From an uncultured Chloroflexota bacterium (GTDB lineage Bacteria; Chloroflexota; Dehalococcoidia; UBA3495), in assembly GCA_913052545.1 (NCBI GenBank), contig CAJXEF010000023.1:1-17078 (forward strand): DNA of 17,078 nt, read 5' to 3'. The position numbers were made by a program, and so were the translations under genes. This document shows positions 8,024 to 15,609 of this stretch, piece after piece (position 1 is the stretch's first letter; the number at the start of each line of letters is the position of its first letter). Below the pieces are notes generated by a model. That model did no database searches and was not told where the DNA came from. It saw only the letters and a list, made by a program, of their open reading frames with translations.

Positions 8024-8308
8024 AGTGATAAAGTATGTTATGCCACCGTGGCTAAGGGCAAATTGATCCCCAACTGATCATTGCCGATCATAAAATATCG
8101 GACGTGTTCACAACTAAGTTGACTCTTGAATCCCTGTTTACTATGATTGGCTTTGCTATAGAAAGTGACACCGCTATAGGGATCGTAGGATACCGTTAAA
8201 CGTAGTTTCGTCGGGGAATAAAATTGCACGAAATCCCGCACGTTCAATATCAAAGGTTAGAAAACCAAGCACCTAGGATTTAGAATAAACATTTGGAATT
8301 TATTTACT
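8024..8308. other. Intergenic region with a weak 71-codon open frame
   Basis: A minus-strand frame (8038-8253) is open for 71 codons from a TTG, but it has no ribosome binding site and a stop lies just two codons upstream of that start. I do not recognise its translation, though LRLTVSYDPYSGVTFYS would be compatible with beta strands. Length alone does not exclude chance. The right end has TAGAAT at 8281-8286, a possible -10 for the hydrolase starting at 8309. No terminator hairpin was found after the DMT gene. Confidence 0.35.
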
Positions 8309-9322
8309 ATGATTGACTACAAAACCTTTACGCTCGGTGATGTCTCGCTTCAATCCGGGATAATGCTACGAAATGCCCATTTAGCATACAAAACCTACGG
8401 TACCTTAAGCCCAAACAGAGACAACTGTATAATTTTCCCAACTTTCTTTGGCTCTCAGCATGACGGGAATGAGCCTATGATTGGCCGTGGGATGGCATTG
8501 GATCCAGAAAAATATTTTATAGTAATTCCAAATTTATTCGGTAATGGGCTTTCATCCTCACCCAGTAATAATCCTCCTCCGTTCGATAGATCTCGATTCC
8601 CATCAATTAACTATTACGATAATATCCAATGCCAATACCGCCTTTTGCGAGAGGAATTCCAAGTGGAAAAAATAGCGTTGGCATGCGGGTTCTCTATGGG
8701 AGCTCAACAATCTTTTCATTGGGGAGCTTTGTTTCCGGATATCGTAGAACGAATAGCCCCCTGGTGTGGCTCAGCTAAAACTTCCACCCACAATTTAGTC
8801 TTCCTGGAGGGGATAAAAGCAGCATTAACAGCCGACCAAACCTGGGACAATGGGTGGTACGACCACCAACCCATAACAGGCCTGAGAGCAATGGCCAGAG
8901 TTTACGCCGGGTGGGGACCCTCTCAATCGTTTTACCGAGAGAAAGTTTATTTGGACTTGGGATTTACCTCTATTGAAGATTACATAATAGAAGCCTGGGA
9001 AGGAAGATTTTTGCAACGAGATGCTAACGACATTCTTTCCATGATAAACACCTGGCAAAAAGGTGACATTTCCGATAATCCGATCTATAAAGGCGATTTA
9101 AATAAAGCCCTGTTGTCTATAAAAGCCAAAGCAATATTGATGCCATCCCAAACGGACCAATATTTTCCTCCGGACGATAACCACATCGAGGTGCGATCGA
9201 TGCCTAACGCAGAAGTAAGGGTGATACCCTCTATATGGGGCCATGGAGCAGGTGGACCAGGGCGAAACCCTGTAGACACTAAATTCATCGATGATAATTT
9301 AAAAGAGTTACTAAACAGTTGA
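8309..9322 (+). CDS. MetX-like alpha/beta-hydrolase fold protein
   Basis: 337-aa alpha/beta hydrolase of the homoserine O-acetyltransferase-like (MetX) group. It has a nucleophile elbow GFSMG with S129, an acid at D283 in QTDQYFPP and H312 in GHGAGGPG, so the triad is complete. The N-terminal layout (an LAYKTYGTLSP-like segment, then DP.KYF(I/V)IPNLFGNG) is the MetX pattern. The elbow here is followed by AQQ rather than the GG usual for true homoserine or serine acetyltransferases. No methionine or cysteine genes are nearby, so a hydrolase or another acyltransferase is as likely as MetX itself. It is the first gene of a plus-strand run and its stop overlaps the start of the next transporter by 4 bp, implying co-translation. 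Cytoplasmic. The start is the first ATG in frame, with a poor Shine-Dalgarno sequence. Confidence 0.88.
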   Translation: MIDYKTFTLGDVSLQSGIMLRNAHLAYKTYGTLSPNRDNCIIFPTFFGSQHDGNEPMIGRGMALDPEKYFIVIPNLFGNGLSSSPSNNPPPFDRSRFPSINYYDNIQCQYRLLREEFQVEKIALACGFSMGAQQSFHWGALFPDIVERIAPWCGSAKTSTHNLVFLEGIKAALTADQTWDNGWYDHQPITGLRAMARVYAGWGPSQSFYREKVYLDLGFTSIEDYIIEAWEGRFLQRDANDILSMINTWQKGDISDNPIYKGDLNKALLSIKAKAILMPSQTDQYFPPDDNHIEVRSMPNAEVRVIPSIWGHGAGGPGRNPVDTKFIDDNLKELLNS

Positions 9323-10623
9323 AATATTTTAAAAAGCCCAACGCCAGTTTATTAAACAGCTGGAAAACCGTAGGTATATCCGGTTTAGCACACGGTATCA
9401 ATTCATCAGGTTATAACAAAGGTTATGTAGTATTTATACTTCCTGTTATTGAATCCCTTGGTGTCAGCCGAGCTGCTATATCGTTCGTAATGGCACTTTC
9501 TAGATCCGAAGGTGGGCCGATCGGTCCTTTAGCCGGTTGGTGTGTAGACAAATTCGGTCCGAAATACATGTTTTTGATAGGTGCTGTCCTCTCAGGGACA
9601 GGGTTCATCGCATTATCTATGACAGACAATATCTGGACTTTTGGTCTAGTATATTTAACCCTGATAACCATCGGGAGTGATCTAGCTTTTTCCAATGCTT
9701 TATCTGCTTTAGTGAACAATTGGTTTATACGTAAACGAGCCTTGGCAATGTCGACCTACCATGCAATCAGTTCTGCTGCCCCAGCTTTATTAGTCCCTTT
9801 ATTAGCTCTAGTGATTGGCCTGCAGGGATGGCAAACGGCTTCTATGGTAGTAGGTATAGTTATCCTTACGATCAATATCCCAATCTTCTTTGCCATAACC
9901 GATAGACCCGAAATGTTAGGATTCTTACCAGATGGTCAAGTGCCCGACGGACCTTCAAAAATAAGAGAGACAGCTACCAGAAGCCCAGATACGGATCCCC
10001 GAGATTTCACCTTGATTCAAGCTCTTAAAACTAGCAGCTTTTGGCTAATGCTCACGGGTAGTTGTTTGCGGCTCACAGCAAAGGCAGGAGTTATATTACA
10101 TATTATTCCTATTTTCGTTTGGAAAGGAATGGATCAGCAAACAGCAGCCGTTATTTTTGGATTCCTATTGCTTTTAATGGTTCCCCTATCCGTGATATTT
10201 GGCTGGTTAGCCGACATAGTGCCAAAGAATTGGGTTCTGTGTATCACGTCTATTTCTGGAACGTTCTCTTTCTTGCTGCTGGCAGTAGGTGGCAGTGAAA
10301 CATGGTACATTTATGCGTTCATATTTTTATTCGCAATCGCTGAAACTAGTGGATCAAATAACTGGGCAGCTATCGGTGATTACTATGGAAGAACAACATA
10401 TGGAAGGCTCCGAGGAATCACCCAGTTTGCATCAAGTCCAGGTGTATTTTTAGCACCAGTCTTCGCGGGTTGGTGTTACGATCAGGTGCAAAACTATACT
10501 TTACCACTCTGGGTCTTTACAGTTTTCTTTGCTTCAGCAGCTATTTGTTTCGCGTTAATGCGGAAACCAGCAACACCAATCCAACAGGAATCACGGTATT
10601 CATTAAATGTAAATTTAACTTGA
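9319..10623 (+). CDS. MFS transporter, MCT/OFA-like
   Basis: 434-aa polytopic membrane protein of the major facilitator superfamily with about 12 hydrophobic segments. Motif-A-like GWCVDKFGPK lies between helices 2 and 3, and the central loop has DRPEMLGFLPDG, matching the loop of the minus-strand carrier at 4522. It starts with TTG inside the 3' end of the hydrolase gene: the TTGA overlap shares bases between the start and the upstream TGA stop, a classic arrangement for coupled translation. No earlier start is available. It likely imports a small organic acid or ester processed by its operon neighbours. The substrate is not inferable; homology to the carrier at 4522 is at family level only. 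Confidence 0.9.
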   Translation: MKYFKKPNASLLNSWKTVGISGLAHGINSSGYNKGYVVFILPVIESLGVSRAAISFVMALSRSEGGPIGPLAGWCVDKFGPKYMFLIGAVLSGTGFIALSMTDNIWTFGLVYLTLITIGSDLAFSNALSALVNNWFIRKRALAMSTYHAISSAAPALLVPLLALVIGLQGWQTASMVVGIVILTINIPIFFAITDRPEMLGFLPDGQVPDGPSKIRETATRSPDTDPRDFTLIQALKTSSFWLMLTGSCLRLTAKAGVILHIIPIFVWKGMDQQTAAVIFGFLLLLMVPLSVIFGWLADIVPKNWVLCITSISGTFSFLLLAVGGSETWYIYAFIFLFAIAETSGSNNWAAIGDYYGRTTYGRLRGITQFASSPGVFLAPVFAGWCYDQVQNYTLPLWVFTVFFASAAICFALMRKPATPIQQESRYSLNVNLT

Positions 10624-10638
10624 TAGCGAGTCGTTTAG

Positions 10639-11442
10639 ATGAACACTTCTATAGGTATCGTCGGATGTGGTGCCATTGGTCGAAAACTGTTGGAGGAATC
10701 TAGTTTAGGACGCTTTAAAGTTCATATAACTGGCGTTAATAGCCGATCAGCAGACAACGCCCGATCTTTCCTTTCAACTCTAGATAACCCGCCTCCCTAT
10801 TTAGACCTGCCAGAATTAATCTCTCGATCAGACCTGATCATAGAGGCTGCTGGCGGTACCGTAGTCCCGACTTTAGCTTCGGGCTGCTTCGCTGCCGGTA
10901 AAAATTTGATGGTCATTAGCGTAGGAGCACTTTTAGACCATCCGAATATAGTGAAACAAGCTCGCCAAAGTGGGAACCACCTGTTCATTCCGTCAGGAGC
11001 AATAGCGGGCCTTGATGGCATCAAATCGGCATGTAAGGGCCAAGTTAACCATGTCACCATGATCTCAAGGAAACCCCCCGACGCTCTTGAAGGAGCTCCA
11101 TATATTTTAGAGCATCAAATTTCCCTGATAAATATTAAAGGAGAAAAGTTACTATTTGATGGATCAGCCAGAGACGCCTGCAAAGGATTTCCAGCTAATA
11201 TAAATGTATCGGCAGCGGTAAGTCTTGCTGGCGTAGGCCCAGATTTAACCAGAGTCAAAATTCTTGCCGTACCAGGGCTCAGTAGAAATTGCCACGATGT
11301 TGAAGTTGCTGGAGAATTTGGATTATTAAATATACACGTTGAAAACGTGCCCTCAGAGAATCCCAAAACTGGGCGACTTACCTCTCTCTCCATAATGAGA
11401 TCTATCGAAGATAGCATTGATATGTTCCATATCGGGACTTAA
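10639..11442 (+). CDS. Aspartate dehydrogenase family protein (NadX-like)
   Basis: 267-aa NAD(P)-dependent amino-acid dehydrogenase. An N-terminal Rossmann fold opens with GIVGCGAIG (GxGxxG at residues 9-14). The catalytic domain has SGAIAGLDGI at 119-128, then GSAR and FPANINVSAAVSLAG (about 175-197), and H219 in CHDVEVAGEFG, the catalytic-histidine region of L-aspartate dehydrogenase. A PSENPKTGRL segment at 238-247 completes the family pattern. Known members oxidatively deaminate L-aspartate to oxaloacetate or iminoaspartate; the reverse amination is also possible. No nadA, nadB or nadC lies nearby, so a role in NAD synthesis is not supported here. Its place 15 bp after an MFS gene and before a CoA-transferase points to a catabolic job. 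Short, weakly marked ATG start. Complete. Confidence 0.88.
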   Translation: MNTSIGIVGCGAIGRKLLEESSLGRFKVHITGVNSRSADNARSFLSTLDNPPPYLDLPELISRSDLIIEAAGGTVVPTLASGCFAAGKNLMVISVGALLDHPNIVKQARQSGNHLFIPSGAIAGLDGIKSACKGQVNHVTMISRKPPDALEGAPYILEHQISLINIKGEKLLFDGSARDACKGFPANINVSAAVSLAGVGPDLTRVKILAVPGLSRNCHDVEVAGEFGLLNIHVENVPSENPKTGRLTSLSIMRSIEDSIDMFHIGT

Positions 11443-11447
11443 GAGCT

Positions 11448-11483
11448 AAGCTCAAGTTAGAATCGTCTATGCTAACTGAGCTT
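11448..11483 (+). terminator. Possible hairpin (weak terminator) between nadX-like gene and CoA-transferase
   Basis: AAGCTCAAGTTAG and CTAACTGAGCTT can pair over 12 bp with one bulged A, around an 11-nt loop. It starts 5 bp after the dehydrogenase stop. The following T-run is short (TTAATGTT), so it may only attenuate transcription or stabilise the upstream mRNA end rather than terminate fully. Confidence 0.4.
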
Positions 11484-11526
11484 TAATGTTAGTTACAATT
11501 AACAAATAATACATCGGAGGTCGGGA

Positions 11527-12792
11527 ATGCCTGGCCCTTTACACGGCATTAAAGTAGTTGAGTTTACAGAAATCATTGCAGGGCCTTTAGCCGGTATGCT
11601 GTTAGCCGATATGGGTGCTGAAGTAATCAAAGTTGAGCCGCCTTGGGGCGATCCATGGCGACTGATCCAATCTTTCTCCGCAACCGAGAGCAGGCCTTTT
11701 TTAGCGTACAACCGCGGGAAACAAAGTTTAACTTTGGACTTAACTAAGCAGCGGGCATCTGAGATATTACGAAAACTCATTCCAGAAGCTGATGTTGTAA
11801 TCGTCAATTACCGTCCCGACGTCGCCGTCAAGCTCGGTGTTGATTACGAAACCTTAAACAAAATAAATCCTTTACTAATATATTGCGAAAACACCGCTTT
11901 CGGTCGTCAAGGTCCAGATGCAAATAGACCAGGATATGACATCATTATACAAGCCATGTCGGGATTAATGGCATCAGAAGGTAAATTATCCGGAGAATCT
12001 CCGGAACATATATGGTCGAGCCCAATGGTTGATACAACAGCGGGCTTTTGCCTGGCCTGGAGTATTTGTGGGGCATTGTTTGCCCGCGAACGTACAGGCA
12101 AAGGGCAAATGATTGAGACAACGCTCATGGGCACGGCTTTAATGCTCCTCGGAAGCCGGATATCACAAGTGGAATCTATGGATTTTACCCACAGAAAGGA
12201 TACCGTAGAATCATTATCAGCCATGCGACAAGCTGGAATATCTTTTAAGGAAATGATTGAAATTTACCAAAAGCAACATCCTCAGACCTCCGGCACCATG
12301 TATTATCGGGCGTATCAAACTCAGGACAATGCTATAGCCATCGGTTGCCTTAGTGATCCGTTACGAAAGAGATTATTGAGTATTTTAAAACTAATCGATA
12401 TCCGATTCGAGGCTAATTACGACCCCTTATCGGTTGATGCTATACAATCCGACTTAGATTTAATACAAAAAGCAGAAAACATATTCAAAGGGAAGACCAC
12501 TAACATTTGGTTGAAACTGTTAGAAAATGCGGGAATTCCCGCAGGTCCCATAAGATTTGTCGAGGAATTATTTGATGAACCGCAAATTCTAGCAAATGAC
12601 CTGATAACCGATTTAGAACATGCGGAAGCAGGCAATATTAAAATGGTTGGACTTCCAGCTAAGTTTAGCGACACCCCACTAGTTGCTAATCCGCCCCCGG
12701 CTCTCGGACAGCAAACAGATTCAGTTTTGAAGGATCTGGGATTCGACCTTAACCAAATAGGGATATTAAGGGCTCAAAAAGTCATCAAATAA
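11527..12792 (+). CDS. CaiB/BaiF (family III) CoA-transferase
   Basis: 421-aa family III CoA-transferase. These enzymes move CoA between carboxylic acids (for example formyl-CoA:oxalate, succinyl-CoA:malate or carnitine-type pairs). The N-terminal signature LHGIKVVEFTEIIAGP is followed by LLADMGAEVIKVEPPWGDP and a YNRGKQSLTLDL segment. D169 in SSPMVDTTAG sits where the catalytic aspartate lies in formyl-CoA transferase. GIPAGPI lies in the C-terminal region. Normal length and cytoplasmic. It has the best ribosome site of its run, GGAGG 6 nt before the ATG. It is separated from the dehydrogenase gene by 84 bp with a possible hairpin, so it may have partly independent expression. The run ends at the terminator that overlaps its stop codon. 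Acid and CoA donor are unknown. Confidence 0.93.
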   Translation: MPGPLHGIKVVEFTEIIAGPLAGMLLADMGAEVIKVEPPWGDPWRLIQSFSATESRPFLAYNRGKQSLTLDLTKQRASEILRKLIPEADVVIVNYRPDVAVKLGVDYETLNKINPLLIYCENTAFGRQGPDANRPGYDIIIQAMSGLMASEGKLSGESPEHIWSSPMVDTTAGFCLAWSICGALFARERTGKGQMIETTLMGTALMLLGSRISQVESMDFTHRKDTVESLSAMRQAGISFKEMIEIYQKQHPQTSGTMYYRAYQTQDNAIAIGCLSDPLRKRLLSILKLIDIRFEANYDPLSVDAIQSDLDLIQKAENIFKGKTTNIWLKLLENAGIPAGPIRFVEELFDEPQILANDLITDLEHAEAGNIKMVGLPAKFSDTPLVANPPPALGQQTDSVLKDLGFDLNQIGILRAQKVIK

Positions 12793-12820
12793 AATGGGAG
12801 AGTATAAACTTTCCCATTTT
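12791..12820. terminator. Bidirectional rho-independent terminator
   Basis: A 13-bp stem (AAAATGGGAGAGT / ACTTTCCCATTTT, with one G-U pair on the plus strand) closes a 4-nt ATAA loop. A-tract and T-tract flanks let it work in both directions. It overlaps the CoA-transferase stop codon and lies 27 bp past the stop of the convergent luciferase-like gene. Confidence 0.88.
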
Positions 12821-12847
12821 ATTTCTGCAATGATTGTCTTATTTGAC

Positions 12848-13990
12848 TTAATCATCTTTCAAAGCAGGAATTACTTTAGTTCCTAAAAGCTCTATAGAAC
12901 GCATAACATCCTCATGGGCCATGTTTCCTTCGTTGCCATAGATGAGAATATATCCGGGATCTAAATCTTGTTTTACATATCTCAGCTTTTCTATTACTGT
13001 TTCGGGGCTACCTACCACGATATTATGGGCGTCTTGCAAGTCCTCATAAGACATGCGTTTTCCCATAGTTCCGGTGCCTATTAATGGCCGCGACATTTTG
13101 ATGCGCAGGGCTTCACGAGACTGGTAACCCGGAGGATCATTAAATTCGACGGGACCTCTATTTCTATGAGCCTCGGTCCACAGGAAAGTCCTCCCGATTT
13201 CTTGTGCCTTTTCATCCGTATCGGCAACCAGAACCCGCATTAAGTATCCAAAATGCTGTGGCCCAGGTTCAAATCCAACTTCCTGAGCTGTCTCGAAATA
13301 AATCCCCTTGAGTTGTTTAGTCAGGTCCAGCAGAGAGCCCAGATTCATATATGGATATTGGTGTTTAGCCGCCCAAATCACGCTCTCCGGACTACCCGTA
13401 CCAGGAAACCACACTGAAGGATGCGGTTTTTGCATCGGGCGAACCCAAGGATTAACCATTCTATGAGGAAAATATCGCCCTTCCCATCGGAAGGGACCTG
13501 GATCAGTCCAACATTTAACTATTAGATCATGAGCCTCTTCAAAACGATCCCTGTTTTCTGTTGGACTGATCCCAGCGTGCAACGTTTCAACCGCAGTACC
13601 TCGTACAAATCCTGAGATTATACGACCACCCGAGATACAATCCAACATCGCAATCTCTTCTGCCATTTTTACCGGATCATTTACTGCTATAACGTTGCCC
13701 AACATAGCTATTTTCGCCCTCTTGGTTACCTTCGCAATTACAGCGGCGTCGACGTTGACAGAAGGTTTCATACACCAATAAGCCGAATGGTGTTCATTCG
13801 ACATAATTCCATCAAATCCGACTTCATCGGCTAACGAATACTGATTATGATAGTTGTTATAAAGCACATGGGCTTTTTCGGGATCAAAATTAGTGTTAGG
13901 GAAGTGCATACGCCCAGATTCATACGGGGCCAGATCTTCTTCTTGTACATGGCCATAGGGCTGTTCTGAAAACCAGAAAACTTCTACCAT
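12848..13990 (-). CDS. Luciferase-like (LLM) flavin-dependent monooxygenase
   Basis: 380-aa member of the bacterial-luciferase-like superfamily: (beta/alpha)8 fold, using reduced FMN or F420 from a separate reductase. Residues 66-68 (EHH in SNEHHSAY) match the conserved position near the luciferase active site. Other family landmarks are GNVIAVNDPVKMAEEIAMLD, then SGGRIISGFVRGTA, and the late VGSPETVIEKL segment. Such enzymes carry out hydroxylation, Baeyer-Villiger or carbon-heteroatom cleavage reactions with O2. No flavin reductase is encoded in the window. ATG start with AAGGAG 8 nt upstream. It lies 92 bp downstream of an alpha/beta hydrolase on the same strand, and the pairing suggests monooxygenation to an ester or lactone followed by hydrolysis, or the reverse (inference). 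Ends at a shared terminator. Cytoplasmic. Confidence 0.93.
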   Translation of the reverse strand: MVEVFWFSEQPYGHVQEEDLAPYESGRMHFPNTNFDPEKAHVLYNNYHNQYSLADEVGFDGIMSNEHHSAYWCMKPSVNVDAAVIAKVTKRAKIAMLGNVIAVNDPVKMAEEIAMLDCISGGRIISGFVRGTAVETLHAGISPTENRDRFEEAHDLIVKCWTDPGPFRWEGRYFPHRMVNPWVRPMQKPHPSVWFPGTGSPESVIWAAKHQYPYMNLGSLLDLTKQLKGIYFETAQEVGFEPGPQHFGYLMRVLVADTDEKAQEIGRTFLWTEAHRNRGPVEFNDPPGYQSREALRIKMSRPLIGTGTMGKRMSYEDLQDAHNIVVGSPETVIEKLRYVKQDLDPGYILIYGNEGNMAHEDVMRSIELLGTKVIPALKDD

Positions 13991-14082
13991 CCTCAGTACT
14001 CCTTCTCATTTAAAGTTGATGTCTTTACCCAACAAATAACATCTGATTGCATTTCCTATTCATTGGATCAGAGGGCTTATGG

Positions 14083-14874
14083 TTATTGCGATAAGAAATC
14101 ATTAACTGCATCTAAAAAGTCTTGAGGCCGTTCAACTGCAGGAGAATGGCCACAATTATCAATTACTTTTAGGCTGGAATTGGATATAGCCTTCTCGAAC
14201 AGCGTTCCGCATTCTAAAGGAATAATGGCATCCTGCTTACCCCAAACAATCAAAGTAGGAATCGAAACCTTACGAAGATAGTGAGGCAAACTAGGATTAT
14301 ACAAATACGGTTTCCAGCATAATCGTGATGCCATCTCACGATTGGCGTGATCAGTCACTTGCTCATCCGGGGTCATATCTTTAGTCAACTGATCGTAATT
14401 AGGAACTTGAGTAGGATCATAAAACCTTTGTTTCAAACGAGTATCGCTCGAAACCATGAAGATTTCGGATATCTCGCCGTTCTCAGGTTTGATCCCAGCT
14501 GCATCTACTAACACAAGAGACTTTATCCCAGACGGGCCCATAGCAGCCATTTCGGCAGCTACCCATCCTCCCATAGATGATCCCATCAAGACATATTGAT
14601 CTAAGCCCAGAGCATCAATCAATTCCAAATTAAAATGGGCCAAATCAGTAATTGTATAGAGCCAATCCGGACGTTCAGTACCATTAAAACCAGCCTGTGA
14701 CGGCACATATACAGTGTAATTCTTGGACAACTCCTCGTGATATGGTTGCCAACCAGAATTACCTCCAGCGCCATGTAAGAAAAGTAGGGGTGGGCCAGAG
14801 CCACCCGAAAACATTTCTACCTGCGCGTCACCTACAGATACCTGGCTAAGAGCTCCTCCAGTAGTCATTGTCAT
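14083..14874 (-). CDS. Alpha/beta hydrolase
   Basis: 263-aa alpha/beta-hydrolase fold enzyme with a complete active site. HGAGG at 34-38 forms the oxyanion region, GSSMGG carries nucleophile S100, D215 lies in WGKQDAIIP and H243 in NCGHSPAVE. The overall pattern matches the small esterase/C-C hydrolase/lactonase group (MhpC-, BphD- or haloperoxidase-like), not a lipase; no signal peptide. GGAG sits 7 nt before the ATG at 14874, which supports this start over the second ATG two codons on. The gene lies directly upstream of the luciferase-like monooxygenase, so the two probably act in sequence on one substrate. It is divergent from the ThDP decarboxylase subunits. Exact substrate unknown. Confidence 0.9.
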   Translation of the reverse strand: MTMTTGGALSQVSVGDAQVEMFSGGSGPPLLFLHGAGGNSGWQPYHEELSKNYTVYVPSQAGFNGTERPDWLYTITDLAHFNLELIDALGLDQYVLMGSSMGGWVAAEMAAMGPSGIKSLVLVDAAGIKPENGEISEIFMVSSDTRLKQRFYDPTQVPNYDQLTKDMTPDEQVTDHANREMASRLCWKPYLYNPSLPHYLRKVSIPTLIVWGKQDAIIPLECGTLFEKAISNSSLKVIDNCGHSPAVERPQDFLDAVNDFLSQ

Positions 14875-14884
14875 CAGTTATCTC

Positions 14885-14896
14885 CATTACGTAATG
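14885..14896. promoter_or_regulatory. 12-bp perfect palindrome, candidate operator
   Basis: CATTACGTAATG is a perfect 12-bp palindrome in the 228-bp divergent region between the alpha/beta hydrolase and the decarboxylase. It overlaps the last base of the hydrolase's Shine-Dalgarno sequence, so a bound dimeric regulator could block initiation there. Only one copy was seen. It could be chance. Confidence 0.3.
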
Positions 14897-15091
14897 TCTG
14901 GATTAGATACCTATCCCCATTAACCAGGGCATAGACCAATAACATCCTCATTCCCAAGAGTTTTTCCTGACGTAACACCTAGGTTATGGCTCATTCTGTC
15001 CTATACGGAAAAAGGTGTCAAGAATTAACCGCCTTCTTTACAATCCCGGAACCCACTGATATCGTTGGGACCACTTCGTCAGTAGTACATT

Positions 15092-15095
15092 GGAG
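15092..15095 (+). promoter_or_regulatory. Ribosome binding site that fixes the decarboxylase alpha start
   Basis: GGAG lies 7 nt before ATG 15103. The frame stays open to an earlier ATG (14986), but that one lacks a ribosome site. The 39 extra residues do not resemble the family, whose members begin close to the TWAETIVQSL segment. Confidence 0.75.
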
Positions 15096-15102
15096 ATATA
15101 AT

Positions 15103-15609
15103 ATGACTTGGGCAGAAACCATAGTCCAATCCCTAAAAGATTGGGATACTCCTTTAATAGCATACGTACCAGATATATCGATAGACCGAGTTACAAGCCT
15201 TATTGAGGCTGACCCATTTTTTCATCTTGTTTCATGTACAAGAGAAGAGGAGGCCATCGGCATCGCTGTTGGGTCCTATGCTGTAGGCCAAAATGCAGCA
15301 GTTTTCATGCAATCCAGTGGGTTTGGCAACAGCATTAACGCACTAGCCAGCTTGTGTATACCCGCAAGAACCCCCATACCCATTTTCATGAACCTCCGCG
15401 GTGGCACTGGCGAATTTAACATCAGCCAAGTGGCGATGGGTAAATCCACAAAACCCATCTTAGATCTCCTGGGATTGGTTCACTTCACACTCGAAGATGA
15501 ATATCGCATGGATGAAATCCTTAACGGGGCGATGAAACTATGCCATGCTCACCGAAATCCTGTTGGCATCTGTATGACACCAATGCTCCACGGAGGTAAA
15601 CTTGCATAG
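15103..15609 (+). CDS. Sulfopyruvate decarboxylase-type alpha subunit (ThDP PYR domain)
   Basis: 168-aa pyrimidine-binding half of a thiamine-diphosphate 2-oxoacid decarboxylase. EEEAIGIAVG at 48-57 contains the glutamate that activates the ThDP aminopyrimidine. QSSGFGNSINALASL at 70-84 and LRGGTGEFNISQ at 98-109 match the signature of the ComD/phosphonopyruvate-decarboxylase class. Sulfopyruvate decarboxylase is a heteromer of two such small subunits that converts 3-sulfopyruvate to sulfoacetaldehyde; related fused enzymes act on phosphonopyruvate. The partner subunit follows with an 8-bp overlap, as expected for an obligate complex formed in the cytoplasm. No sulfolactate dehydrogenase, sulfoacetaldehyde acetyltransferase or PEP mutase is in the window, so the natural substrate could be another 2-oxoacid. 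Confidence 0.88.
   Translation: MTWAETIVQSLKDWDTPLIAYVPDISIDRVTSLIEADPFFHLVSCTREEEAIGIAVGSYAVGQNAAVFMQSSGFGNSINALASLCIPARTPIPIFMNLRGGTGEFNISQVAMGKSTKPILDLLGLVHFTLEDEYRMDEILNGAMKLCHAHRNPVGICMTPMLHGGKLA
15592..15596 (+). promoter_or_regulatory. Ribosome binding site for the TTG-started beta subunit
   Basis: GGAGG inside the end of the alpha-subunit gene lies 5 nt before the TTG at 15602. It supports this rare start codon for the beta subunit and tight coupling to alpha. Confidence 0.75.

Noticed and set aside
8309..9322. Calling the alpha/beta hydrolase a true homoserine O-acetyltransferase (metX)
   Set aside because: Fold and triad agree, but the elbow context differs and no methionine genes are near, so only a MetX-like call is justified.
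14986..15102. 39-residue N-terminal extension of the decarboxylase alpha subunit from an earlier ATG
   Set aside because: There is no ribosome site before 14986, while GGAG precedes the ATG at 15103; the extra residues are not family-like.
14875..15102. Thiamine-pyrophosphate riboswitch before the ThDP enzyme
   Set aside because: The conserved TPP-aptamer segments (a CUGAGA-like core and the matching second arm) are not visible, and using ThDP does not by itself imply such control.
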